This document shows, piece by piece, positions 44,866-56,309 of a DNA stretch of 64,000 bases. The stretch covers positions 216,599 through 280,598 of the forward strand of contig NW_006921544.1 of the NCBI RefSeq assembly GCF_000340215.1, written 5' to 3'. Below the pieces are notes generated by a model. That model saw nothing but the letters and a program-made list of their open reading frames with translations, did no database searches and was not told where the DNA came from. Source of the DNA: Pseudocercospora fijiensis CIRAD86. Lineage: Eukaryota; Ascomycota; Dothideomycetes; Mycosphaerellales; Mycosphaerellaceae. Both the position numbers and the translations under genes were made by a program. The first letter of the stretch is position 1. Each line of letters starts with the position of its first letter.

Positions 44866-47560
44866 TCAGCACCGCATCCTCAAGATCACCATGATCCGTA
44901 ACAACTCCCCGCCGCTGTGTTCAATCCATCTACGTCCGGCGCTGTGTCGTCGAGCACAATGGCTTAACCCGAGGCATAGCACTAGTTGGCATGGCTGACC
45001 TGCTTTACAAAATAAACCAACTTCTCGATCCCAATCTTCCCAATGTCTTGCGATAGCGCACATCATCACGCCATAGCTTGTCTGCCAAGCTGAAGGCCTA
45101 GACGGGCTTGTTCTCAGCCGAGTGCGAATTGGTACTGGTGACGCCAATGCCTGGCTCAAACATACTACGAAGGAAATCCTTGTACTCGCGTTTCAGGGCA
45201 GACCTGCGAACGGTAGCAGCGATGACCTCGTGAGTTGAGGTCATGTAGGCTTTCATGTCTAGTGAGTAGTCCGAGTTGTACGTCTCTACAGCTATCACGA
45301 GGGAGAGCCTTTCCACAATTGCCTGAAATGTTCCAAACGGCAGTTCCACGGAGAGCTTCCTGTACCTCCAGATCAGCGATGCCGTCGGTCAGCAAGCAAT
45401 GTAACCACATCATCTCTCTGCCGTAGATGCTGGAATCCTGTAGTCGACGAGAAAGCGAAAGTAGCCGACATCTATCTACCGAGTTGCTCGACGCATCGTG
45501 GACACCAACTCACACTCGATCAGGAACCGGCTCTGAGTAATAAAGGCATTGTCTGGGACGATGGTAAAGCGTTGGCCTCGACACCAGAATCCGCAGCAGG
45601 AGTCTGCTATAGGTTACTGTACGGGGTAGAGCCTTCTTGTGGATCCAGGTCTTCTTGTGCAGCAAGCTTGAACTTTACTGCATCCCCGATTGCCGGCTTT
45701 TGATGCAACTGGCCAGCGATGTCACCAAGAGAGCTACGCTTCATTGACTCATCGGAGAACATGGCAACGATTGAAAACTGCTTTTCATCACACTCAGAGT
45801 TTGGAAGACCTGGGGGTTGCGCATCTTTGAAGAAGGAGCGAGCAAGCTCCTGGCCCGGCTCGCTTTTCGGGTAATATGTGCGGAGCAGAGTTAACACACG
45901 GTTCAACGACAACCACTCACGCCTGTTACAGTGAAGTGTGCTCTCACCGTTCGTTCCCGGCTTCACTCTTGCGACAACGCTCCATTGCTATCTGGTCGCC
46001 AACAACGACAACAAGCAGCTTCTCCGAGTCATCCTCCTTATGCCGGAGATTCTTCTATGACAGACCCTCACGTACTAAGATGGTGCCTTCATCAGACGTT
46101 TCATCGTTCACCGACACGTCCATCAAGAAGAGCTTCTCCGGTTCCCTTGGGTCCAGTTCTTTGATCCCAGGCACTGTGGGCGGTAGAAGCAGTGGAACTG
46201 GCACCTCGTCATGACCAAGCACTGAAACGCCTTGCGCATTGACTTCGAATGTGCTCTTGAAGGTCGTATCGAGTTGATTTCAGTACGGATAGCCGATGTC
46301 TCCTTCTCTCCAGGGGCTTCTGCTCTCTCCACTTTGTGTCGGCCTCAGCCTGCCCCTCAGCACTGAGCACGGCGGCCGGATCTTGGCCGGCCTCCAGCAT
46401 TTTCTGGATGTCTCCCAGCGCACTGGCAATGATATTCCTATAGTCGGACCACGCCACGCAGTTGTATGCAGGCGCAGGCGGAGACCCAGGAGGAGAGGCG
46501 GGCTCGGCGTCTTTCTTCTCTTTGCCACGCATGGTCCATGAAGAATTTCGCAGTGTTCTCGTTGGGATTGTCGGAGATGCTGTTTATAATCAATCCTCCT
46601 ATTCCAGCGGCTGCTCAACGTGAAGCTTGTCTTCCGTAAGGCCTTGTTCTGTGACGGATGAGGCCTCAGCTGAGAGAGATGTAGTCAAATTGAAGGTGCT
46701 GTCGATGTTACCCAGCGTCTGATCGTGCTTGATATCGGGACGACTGAGTTTGTGGTATGCGACGACGAAGTGCGGATCCTGGGCCAGATCGAATACAGCT
46801 TGTCTGCCGGCTTTGGCGTTCTCGTCCATAATCTTCTACACAATTGCGTATGAGCCAGCGACATTGAGAATTTTGGGCACCTTGATGCAGCGGTGCTTGG
46901 CACCTGCCGTGACTACAAAGACACCAAACGCTTTTGGAAACCGGGATGCCTTTTCCTTTGCTACCGAGTGTGCTATAACACTGTCGATCATGATGACGCG
47001 CTCCTGGTCAAGGTTACGCTTGTCGACTGGCGTGTTTCTCTTCCATTCTCCGCTGCGCTTGTTGGGCATCAATCTGCCCAGCATCTCCTCTGCAGCATCT
47101 TCTCTCCAGAATCTCCCCTGCAGCATCTGCTCTCCAGCAACTCATACCGATTTGGAGTATCCTCCTTGATAGCAACAGCAATGTCCTTTTTGTCAGGCCG
47201 CTGCATGCTCCTTTCAGGGTCATACTCGTCAAAGAGCGGCTTGCCAACCAGCTCCTTCAGATCCTTGCGGATTGCCTTCTTGCTCACCCATACCTCGAGG
47301 AAAAGAGGTTCACCGATTTTGGACATACGTATCTGGGCCAGAAGGGCTGGTATACATGTTGATGAAGTCTGGGACGGAGATGCGCAAATCACGCAGCTGC
47401 TAGCCTCTTCCACCGAGTCACCGACTGTCCGCTGGCGTCTTCGGCATGCTCATCCAGAACCTGCTGCTGGTTGAAGTCTTGTTCGTCGAGCACTTGACGA
47501 GCCAGTACCCGCTGCTCTTCCTCGGTCAAAAGTGCGATGGTTGGTGATCGTCTTCTTCGC
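44866..47560 (-). pseudogene. Decayed minus-strand gene remnants, unrecognised
   Basis: Several minus frames appear to be pieces of one broken gene: ALLTEEEQRVLARQVLDEQD at about 47,480-47,535, then 47,413-47,069 (EPLFLEVWVSKKAIRKDLKE), 47,126-46,836 (KRNLDQERVIMIDSVIAHSV, KAFGVFVVTAGAKHR) and 46,829-46,599 (QAVFDLAQDPHFVVAYHKLS). These are followed by 46,532-46,209 (DYRNIIASALGDIQKMLEAG) and 45,966-45,607. Junctions show frameshifts, and a GCAGCATCTNCTCTCCAG repeat at 47,090-47,135 has expanded inside the gene. The residue pattern is protein-like, the stops are not RIP-typical, and no family is recognised. It may belong to an old transposon. Confidence 0.35.
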
Positions 47561-47969
47561 CGTCGCTGCTCATGTCCACCTCTTCGCGGTCTTCCTCATG
47601 CTGCTGCCATTCTAGATTGTCCACAGAGGCATTATGGATTCCATCTCTTCGCCTCTATCACTTTATCCAGGAAGAGCATCTGATACTCGGTTGAAGCTGG
47701 CAGCGGGAGAAGCATGTCCAGGTAGTGGTGGCGGCGGTAGCGGTGCATTGAACTGGAAGGCGTTTGGTGGCATGTGGCCCTTTGGATCGAATGCGCAATG
47801 TCCGAGGGTATGAGTGGGATCAGAAGGAAGAACTTGGGCAGAAGGGAACACTGAAGGCTAATGACCAGGCTGTGTAGCATGCAAACTCGCGCGGAACCAT
47901 GCAGCACACGCGCGAGGAACGGGCCATTAGTGCGCCATAGTTGAGCCGATAAGTCCCCGGCGCTTCGGT

Positions 47970-48628
47970 GCTGTCACCGTGAACGGCAGCGAAGGCACTG
48001 ATTTGTTCTGGTTGCGCGAACTCTTCATCAAAGTCCTCCATTTCCACACACCGCAGCGGCCCACCGAGGAACGCATCCTCCATCTCAAGGAAACCCCTCC
48101 TCAGAAGGGCGCCGACTGCAACGCAGCAAACATTCTTCCAAACTGTCACCGCGACTTGATCCAAGTGCGCGAGCTCTTCACAAAAGTCCTGCACTCTCAG
48201 ACACCGTGGCTGGCCATCGACGAACGCCTCCTCTCCCTGAAGGGACACCCTCGTGAGAAGGCCGCCGACAGCAACGTAGCAAAGGAACCCATCCGAACGG
48301 TCACCGCGAATTGTCCGATTTGCGCGAACTTTTCACCAAACTCCCGACGCAGCAAACACATTCACTCGAGCGGTCACCGCGCAGTGATCCGGTTATGCGA
48401 ACTCTTCACGGAGAGTACGAGGAGGGCCACAAGAAGCTAGAGTCTGAGCTGGAGGCCGTGAAGACCAAGGTGAAGAAGAGCGCAGGCGGCAATCAACATT
48501 ACATTATGACTCAGCACCACGGCATCGTGAGTCGCACAGCAGGTCTCGAGAAGAAGCAAAAACAGGCCATCGACGAGCGCATCCTTCGTCTAAAGGAAGG
48601 CCCTCCTAGGAACCGACAGCGAGGCTAG
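47970..48628 (+). CDS. Frame with 153-bp tandem repeats, unrecognised
   Basis: A plus frame to 48,440 consists of tandem units of 153 bp (51 codons). Unit starts are ACACCGCAGC at 48,048 and ACACCGTGGC at 48,201, with degenerate copies before and after. Conserved pieces are V-R-E-L-F-T-K-V-L-H, then A-I-D-E-R-L-L-x-L-K and a K-A-A-D-x-N. After a frame change a further AIDERILRLKEG appears at 48,565-48,605. A period divisible by three favours past selection on protein, but the minus frame (48,248-47,820) is open too. Function unknown. Confidence 0.4.
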
Positions 48629-48629
48629 T

Positions 48630-50360
48630 ATGGCGGGCAAGAATGTTGGAGGAGAGCTTCTCGTTTGCTTTGCGGTCAATCACGGTCTTCATTACCAACC
48701 CCGAACTCAACATGCGATCCACGTTTCACCCATTTGCGCAGCGTTAGCCCTGTCCTCTCACAATGTGCACGGCACTGGGATAACTTACGCCAGTCTGCTT
48801 TTCACACCATGTCTCTATCAACACGCATTCGCGCGCCCGTAGCACCTCCGGCTACGCTGGATACGATTGTTCGGCCTGCCGTCCCACTTCCCAGCGTGAG
48901 CAGCTCGGTCTGGCACGCGTGTCCGCGCCTGATTGCAGGCGAGCAAGTTGTAACGAAGTGCACTTGTCGCCTGAATATTTCCAAGTCTCCCTTTGCCGAG
49001 TCCAGCGTGGCCTGCTCCATCCTCCTTAACGCAGAATCCACCCGGTCTCGTTCAGCTCATATCCAAAAGTGCTGTTTCCGCCTTCACGAGCATGACCTAC
49101 TCGTCCAGAGCTCCGTAGAAACAAGCACACTCTTCACAAGGAATCGCCCAGCCACTCGCAGGTTCGCTTCATGTCGCCTAATTCGCCGGCAACAAGATGT
49201 CGTAGGGCCACAGGCTCGCAGTTGCCGTCGTCGAGGTCTCGCTCTGAACCTCACATCAAATCCTGACTGGAGAGTGGACACAGCACCAATCAAAAGGCAT
49301 ACGAGATTTGGGAGGCACGGACAGCAGATTGCCAGCTGTGCCTGGGGAGGGTTTCGTGTACCTATCCTTCTTCGCTCTCCTCTGAACACGACTGATCTTG
49401 CATGACACAGCTTGCTCCTCAATTTGGCGTTCTGCTGGCCTCATACTACGCTCTGCATTTCATCCGACCCGGAACACTTCCAAGAACAGCATCGGTGGCC
49501 TATCTGCACGAGCAAAACTGACAAATCGAGTCTGTCAGAGTACGGCCACCAGCGGCGACGAATCCAATACCAAATGGGTACGTCTCTCGCACAACTCCGC
49601 TGAGGGGGGCATATGTCTTCTTGCTATTGAGGGACGCGGCTTTCACGGGATACTTATGGTGGTCAGGCAAAACTTGGACTCGACAGCTATACCACCTCTG
49701 GAACCGAAGCAGGCGGAAGTAGCGTGAAACATCAGTAGTCTCCCAATACGCGGGGGCCTCTATGGCCGTCGAAAATATGAGCCGCTAATCCCAAATCCAA
49801 CAGTCGACGATAGAGGCCAACTAGCCGACACAGAATGACCTCTACAATCTGGAGAGAACGCCGACCGAGCTGAAGACGAATCAAAAGAGGCAGACTACCA
49901 GGATCAGAAGGCGAGAGGCTTCCAAACTCACGCTATAAGGCAGGCGATTCCTAATAATTGCCTCTGCTTGAATCCGAAGCCATCCCAGAACAGTATAGGA
50001 CCGCCATCTCCGGTTAAAGGCCGGGAACGATTTCAACGGGGATACTCTAAGCGAATCCTTTAGCGACGCCTCGAAGAAGAACATAACCGCCCAACTTTGA
50101 TCCTGAGTACATTTTCAATGGCCCTAGTAAATATCTGCTTAGGCGGCACGAACATGACCCGGAGGACATCTCTCCTGATTACGAATATATCCGGGCTACG
50201 GATAACAACGTCGATCTTGGATGGATTTGGTGTTCCGCTACTTCCTAGACCAACACCGCTGTCTAAACCTGCTGCTGAAACATTTGATTTTACGTCTGAC
50301 GCCCTAAGTCGAGCGGACTGAACGCGGCGACAAAAAACGAAAAGAGAGAATGTCCTCTCC
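48630..50360. other. Low-confidence frames, no supported gene
   Basis: Open frames occur on both strands, for example 48,665-49,405 plus and 49,041-48,802 minus (MDSALRRMEQATLDSAKGDL, protein-like), and 50,362-50,060 minus (PDIFVIRRDVLRVMFVPPKQ). None is recognised; they may be exon fragments or relics. Confidence 0.25.
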
Positions 50361-50590
50361 AATGATCAGAACGGCCAGGTGTTAAGCGTGCTACGACAAC
50401 TCCGGCTACTGTAATGAAAGTCAAGTGCTCATTCTATGAGAATTGGAAACATGTGTGCACACCGGCTACCAGAAAATCCCGACGCATCTCTGCCGTCTAT
50501 AAAACATTCGAAAGCGCTCTCGAATTTCAAGTTCAGGTGCGTGCCCTTAGAGAACCGTTGCACATGCTGTGCACGATTGTCCAACCCATG

Positions 50591-50832
50591 TGATCTTAGT
50601 ACTACGATCTCAAGCTTCAGATCGTAATGCTATAATCTCACGGGCCCTACGTGATCTCGGTGCTACGATCTCAAAGCTTCAGATCGTGATTCTACGATCT
50701 CAAAGGCCATAAATGCGATCTCAAGGGCTATGCGTAATAACGGTGCTGCGATCTGAAGGCCTCAGATCGTGATCCTAGGGTCTGAAAGGTCCCGGGTGAT
50801 CCAGGTGCTGCGATCTCCAGCTCCAGATCGAA
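50591..50832. repeat. Tandem repeat with ACGATCT...AGATCGT palindromes
   Basis: About four units of roughly 61-80 bp, each with GTGCTACGATCTCAAAGCTTCAGATCGTGAT-like core (the core is a near-palindrome ACGATCTSAAGCTTSAGATCGT). A further partial copy lies at 51,877-51,955. No coding capacity. Confidence 0.8.
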
Positions 50833-50915
50833 TAATGCCAACCAATCTGTAGGGGGACAACACTCAGAGTCAGGCGTTACAAGAGAAGTCACAGACGCAG
50901 CCTTTTCCTAAGCAT

Positions 50916-51209
50916 ATGCTCAAAAAGAAGAAATTGAAACAGGAAGTGTCGTTGAAGATGGAGACGGTTGTGGAGAATCTTCGAGACTAGGAGAAAAGCG
51001 AAGGAGCCGCCGCCAAAGGAGCCACAGCGAAGGCGAAGGCAAAAGCGCAAACGAAGAAGGTTCAGGCCCCAAACCCAAAGAAGGGCAAAGAGTCAACTAC
51101 CGCCTCCTGTCCGGCACCCAAAAAGGTCAAGTGTACAAAGGAGTCAGCCAAAGCCGACGCTGAAAAAACCACGACCAAAGACGGCAGCCGCCAAATCATC
51201 CGAGGCTAA
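50916..51209 (+). pseudogene. Lys/Ala-rich small protein broken by one TAG
   Basis: ATG at 50,916 (MLKKKKLKQEVSLKMETVVE), an in-frame TAG at 50,988-50,990, then an open frame to TAA at 51,207-51,209. That part is rich in Ala, Lys and Thr (GAAAKGATAKAKAKAQTKK, PAPKKVKCTKESAKAD). Composition is like a basic nuclear or linker-histone-like tail, but no domain is seen. CAG to TAG would explain the stop. May be a relic or an exon. Confidence 0.35.
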
Positions 51210-51234
51210 AAAGAGTGTCAGCTTGGGGACAACG

Positions 51235-52215
51235 TCATTCCGAGAGTTGTTCCATAGGGAAATGCTTTTGGAAAAAGCGGGCGTTGTAGCATCCTGCCCA
51301 CGTCGATTCAAATGGACGACAGTGCTTCCCACGGCAGTGGAGCTCTGCCCTATCTCCCCGAGCCGCAGTCTTGTCTTTGGCTTTAGCAGCTTCCTTGCGG
51401 CCTTCGTCGCAGGCTTCCTGCAGTTCTTTCTGCGTCTCAACAGGCTCCTCTTCTTCATTTGCAGCATTGACAGGAACAGGCTCCTCTCCATAGCCTTCAG
51501 CATTCACAAGAACAGGCTCCTGACCCTCGGGAGCAAGCCCTTCTTCTTCATTCACAATTTCCATTTCATCCTGATTCCAGTCCTCCAATGTCTTCTCGAG
51601 TCGCTTTGAGGCCAGAAAGACTCGAGGTGCCTTCGTAGTCCAGCTGGCAGTATCGAGATGAAAGCGGATGCTCGCATTGCGGCGCGTGTCCCGAGGATGG
51701 CATTCCTCTTATCTGTGGACCTAGCCGGATCCGTCTCAAGCACGCGTGCCGTGCGCAAAGATGTAGAAAGTTGGATTGCAGTGACGATGTGGGATGGTTC
51801 CAGAGGCTCGGAGGGCCTGCGCCTTTGGATTCGTGAACCGCGGTGGGCCACGAAGCAGTGCTGGCATTTTGTGTCAGATCGGGATTCTACGATCTGAAGA
51901 GCCATCTCAAGCTTCAGATCGTGATCTAACGATCCGAAGGGTACGGCGTAATGTTTTGAACTCCTCGTCCTCAACTGGGGCCGCCGTGGCTGAGCTAGAA
52001 GGTTCGTAGGAATTTCTTGCTCCGTAGCCCGATTGCTGATCACAGCTTCGTAGCCCGCTAGCATTTGGTCTGCTAGCACTGTGTTTGACCAGTAGCAGTT
52101 CGTTGATTTCGACAGTTCGACTTACTGCGGCCCCAAATTCCGTATGTATTCCGCTTTCGAAATCTCGAGGGTCTGCTCTGAGAGCTGTTGTTGCTGGGGA
52201 AGTTGTTGCGTTCAT
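51235..52215 (-). pseudogene. Minus-strand acidic protein, probably two parts split by a repeat
   Basis: The 5' part (52,215 to about 51,960) starts MNATTSPATTALRADPRDFE and ends ATAAPVEDEEFKTLRR. The 3' part (about 51,700 to 51,235) reads VFLASKRLEKTLEDWNQDEM, then an acidic duplicated EEPVPVNAANEEEEPVETQK and KEAAKAKDK. Between them lie stops and the ACGATCT/AGATCGT repeat copy at 51,877-51,955. It could instead be a spliced gene. No family recognised. Confidence 0.35.
51877..51955. repeat. Isolated copy of the ACGATCT/AGATCGT repeat
   Basis: CAGATCGGGATTCTACGATCTGA followed by CATCTCAAGCTTCAGATCGTGATC; same family as 50,591-50,832, here inside a minus-strand protein-like frame (sequence quoted in pieces of the dyad only for recognition). 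Confidence 0.65.
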
Positions 52216-54540
52216 TTTGATTTAGGTAGAATGCGCTGTTACAGGTAATCAACTTGGTAGAAGCAATCTCGAGATCGTTGAATTCATCCTTGAATTTGCA
52301 AAGCCTATGCTACGTGAAGTAAAGCATGTAATCTATGCCCCACTCTCACGCGAGGTCGGGACATGTCTATGGTAGGAGATCTTTCCTTTTGTGTTTTGCT
52401 ATTACGATTGGCCCACCCACGCAGGACTTGGGCCGAGCTCGTTACTTTTGTTTTAGTGCTCTTGTGCTAACACTTGATGGGCGTGCTGCAAGGTCTGACG
52501 ATATGCTGCATGATGTCGCGACTGTCCAACTGGGTCCTTTGAATCATTGCAGGCTAATGAACTTGAGGAGTTCACACATGTCCATCCGAGCATTTGTGCT
52601 GAGTTAGTATGGCCCTGCTGCCACAAGTAAGAGGGCTAGAGGCCGGTAGGAAGCAAACTGTAGAGTGCTGAGGTAGCCTTGTCGAGCTCTACGCTATTCT
52701 TGTCTTTAGCAAGATTGTCTGTGTGGATGTTACGTTGAGCTTGCGTGGGTTGCACACCAGTAGAGGGAATGAGGCAAGGATTCAACAACGAGGTCGTTGC
52801 AGTCGGCTCACGGTGCTACGGGAGATGACATGATTGAGCTGCTAAGATCAAATGTTAGTGCAGATTGCGTGGACAAGTACATAGCCACGATCTCCCGCTC
52901 TCCGGCTGCAGTGTATAGGGAAATTATGTGGAGGCATACCATCAATAGAGAAGCTTCGGCGCACTGCGAAGTTCCAGCTCCGAGGGATCCAAAACGATAT
53001 TTTCTTGCCAGAGCCACCGGACGGCCGAAAGAGCTACGGCAAATCAGCTGGATGGGTCATAAAAGTACCTTACTCACTTATCCGAGCGCAAACCCTATCG
53101 TCACCTCGTAGAAGAAGCGTACATAGGTTCCTCGCAAGGCCTTATTGTACTCAGCTTAGCCTTTCATGACTTCGCCCGGCTGATTATGCGCGAGCACCTC
53201 TTGCTCCGAAGACGCGATCTCACCTTCATCGAGAGAAGACAGGTCGCTCTTTTGATTCTCACAGGTCGGAAAGTACCAACCGCACTTCTGTCCGACACCT
53301 CGTGCAACGTACATCACCTTCTCAAGAGGTTTGCCTATCTTCCAAGACCTGTAGTCGAGTTCATGCTGAATCAAGACCTTCTGTGAGATGTCTAGAAAAC
53401 GAAGCTAGAAATCAGCTGTCTCGGGCTGCATCCTCACGAAGTCTAGTCTTATACGCGCGGGAGGATCGTTTCTGGTTTACCGCGGGGTAAGTAGAATGTT
53501 GAGCATGCGCTTCATCTGGCTCGGTGCATTTGATTGATGTCGTAGTACTAGGTCTCCAATCGGGGAAAGCAACGCCGCGGTCGCTGGGTGGATGTAGACT
53601 TCGCCGTGCTGAATTCTTCTACTCACTCCCTCGACATTCTGACAGGCATCCTGTATGGCATGGATGTATTATTAAAGTGGCAGTAAGCGCTAGGTGGCAG
53701 GAGGGTTTAGGGTAACGTTCATTGCGATCTTAGCTCTTTCGTCGCTGGCTGGTATCGGCTCTTCCAAAAGACCTGACGAGCTTCCCCCTGTGTCTCTACA
53801 AGAAATGCGAGACTCGGCATCCACGGGCTGAAAAGTTGCAACCAAGCGAGACCTCCATCGATTGGCCTACTCGGATCAAGGACTGGAGGCAAGCTCAGCA
53901 AATGTGAAGAGGGCCATGGATGCAGAAGAATACCGCTTTGCCTTGTCGATAACTGGATCGCGAGCGAAGAGGGAGCAATCGTCAGGATTCACGAGCAGAG
54001 CAAGTCAATTTCGCCGATGATGAGCAGGTTTCTTGATTCATACCTAGGGTGTAAGGCCTGGCAAGAGGATCTACTTGTACCTCACAATTCGGAGATGCTC
54101 CAGTACCGAGAAAGAAATCGTATCTCAAGTGTGAACCTCGGATGAGACTCGTGATCAGCCGACGGCGTGTGTGGCCTGTGGAAAGGTAATCCCAGGGAGC
54201 ACAAAATCTTCATCTTGGGATGCTAACGTACGTACCTCTGATGAAGTTGCGCCTGCTCTTGCTAGAAGGTGGGAGAATAACGGGTTGAATCGCTTCGTAG
54301 CCCGGGAAATTGAGCATTAGGAATTCTCGACTGCTATGCTAATCATCCAAAAAGCCTCGATGACCATCTGCTGGCGGGAAGATTTCGGTCTTATATCACC
54401 GCTGCCAACCGACGGGCATAAAAGAATCATTTGGACCTCAGGACGTGCTTTGCAGGGACGATGAGGGCCTCAGCTGTGTGTGGTGCTTCGACAACGACTC
54501 TAGACAGTTTATGGAATTGGGTCGTGTTTATGAGGCGCAA
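52216..54540. other. No supported gene
   Basis: Ordinary composition. Short frames only; the most protein-like is 53,374-53,156 minus (MIQHELDYRSWKIGKPLEKV, then SSLDEGEIASSEQEVL). No motif is recognised. Confidence 0.35.
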
Positions 54541-54543
54541 GGC

Positions 54544-55272
54544 TCATGCGTGCAAGGCTCGTGTATGCAAGACTGACTCGTACAGAGACTGGAAGATGAA
54601 ATCGAAGAGGCCGAAGGGCACAGCGGAGGCGGTGTGCTGACATTTAAGCGCGTATTTGAGTCTCACGCTCTGTATCCTCTTCGTGTTGATCGCCGTAACG
54701 AAGCAGCACCCCAGCACGATGCATTTCGGCATCAAGAATACGTCTCTTCTCCGCGCCTTCACCGCGTCCTCGCTGTCCGTCTGCCCAACCGCAGCCTCAT
54801 CCGCAAATGCTCGTCTCTTCTCCGCCCTGTCCACCGCGTCCTCGAAGTCCGCCTGCCCAACCGCAGCCTTATCCGTGAACGATCGTCTCTTCTTCTCGAT
54901 GCTTTCGGGCACCGTTTGCCGATTGATATAATCGCTCGTCGCGCGTGTCTGGGAGCGTGCTTATAGTCGCGGGAGCCTGAGTCCGCAATCACAAGTCGAG
55001 CGAGAGCAAATCTTGTGTGACCCTTCAGAGCTGCGATGAGGAGTGGAAGATGTCGGTGGCTACAGAGTTTTCTGTCAAGTGCTGCCGGCCGAAACGGCGA
55101 GTACTCCACCATCGAGAACGCTTATCGATAGAATGTTGGTGTAGGCCGTATTTGCATCGAGCAGCGTGCGAGGGAATGCAAGGGTATTCTCTTTGGTTGC
55201 TACAGGCTTTGTCGCCTCGAACAGAATGAAGTTCAGAGGAGAATGTGCATGAATGATCTGGCGTCGGATCAA
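54544..55272 (-). pseudogene. Minus-strand relic with duplicated 23-codon unit
   Basis: Reading from 55,272: MIRRQIIHAHSPLNFILFEA and LLDANTAYTNILSISVLDGG. After frame changes comes PLLIAALKGHTRFALARLVI, somewhat like ankyrin helices. Then (54,912-54,780) a duplicated unit RRSFTDKAAVGQADFEDAV / RRAFADEAAVGQTDSEDAV separated by DRAEK. A decayed repeat-containing protein is likely; the ankyrin suggestion is weak. Confidence 0.35.
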
Positions 55273-55487
55273 CGGATGCGGCTAGCCGTAGATCCCAGAT
55301 CTTTTGTGTTTGAGGACGGAGCTCCATATATACCAGATTGTCAATGGAGGTTTGGCTTTACTTTAGTCCATTGTCGCTTCCTATTGTTGCGCCTTCCTTA
55401 CTAACCTTACTATGCCTATTGTCGCGACAAACCTTACTTAGACTCGCTATACTTTCGCGCCTTGCCTCGCAATGTTCTTCTTCTATC

Positions 55488-55542
55488 GACACCGATAGCG
55501 ATAGCGATAGCGACACCGATACCGATACCGATAGTAGCAGCC
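55488..55542 (+). repeat. (GAYASC)n repeat, former (GACAGC/GACACC)n
   Basis: GATAGC and GATACC/GACACC hexamers in tandem, reading Asp-Ser/Asp-Thr. GATAGC is what RIP makes of GACAGC. Confidence 0.85.
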
Positions 55543-55789
55543 GCTATAACTAGTATTCCGCGAGACCTTATTCTTAGCGCAGCTTTAGCAGCTTTAGCTT
55601 CTTTACTAGTAGCGTACTTACTAGTAGGAGGAGGAGAATATTTATCGTAAGTCGCGAGGCGTATCGCTATAAACTCGCTACTAACTCGCTCTAGACTTCG
55701 ACGCCCTACGACTATAAATACCTACGATTTCTAGTATTGCAGCGCGTAGATATAGTAAGAGCTACTCGATTAAATAGCGATACCGGATA

Positions 55790-56260
55790 AGAAGAAGGCG
55801 GCATTAAATAGACTACGGAAATATAAGGCTACTAGACTTATTATAGAAACGGACTCTAGTAAGCTTGCACTAGCGCTATACTACTACTATATACGCTCTA
55901 ATAACTTTGAGTGTCGTATACTTAATACTAAGGGCGAGCGTGTCTACGCTTATTATAAGTATAAGGGTAAGTCTAGCTATATAGCTAGTATAGAAGAGGT
56001 TAAAGAAGACGATAGAAATAGCGAGCTAGCCGCGATATAGGCGCGAGTCGAGGCCGTAGAGGCAAAGAATACTAAACTAGAGGCAAAGATTAAGGTATTA
56101 GAAGCTAGGTTCGATAAGTTAGAAGGATATTGCCTCTCGTAGTTCAAATAGCTTAAGAATAAGGCTATTATTAAGTCTAAGGATGTATATACGATATAGA
56201 AGGAGCTATAGCTAAATAGCGATCGCGAGCTACTAGTAGATAATGTTTAAGGAGCGAGTC
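55790..56260 (+). pseudogene. Cys-rich, coiled-coil small protein, RIP-broken
   Basis: Frame with TAG/TAA as Gln: KKKAALNRLRKYKATRLIIE, then FECRILNTKGERVYAYYKYKG with KSSYIAS. The Tyr residues here probably replace Cys (TGC/TGT to TAC/TAT), giving an original C-x9-C-x2-C-x6-C metal-binding pattern. A heptad-like coiled coil follows (IQARVEAVEAKNTKLEAKIK, VLEARFDKLEGY). Probable DNA-binding accessory protein of the element; family unknown. Confidence 0.5.
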
Positions 56261-56309
56261 TATAGCGAGTCTACTACGAGTCTGCTATTCTATCTCTTCT
56301 TCTTTAGTC

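Noticed and set aside
46893..47474. 193-codon plus-strand frame
   Set aside because: The minus strand here gives more protein-like sequence in several linked frames; the plus frame is probably its shadow.
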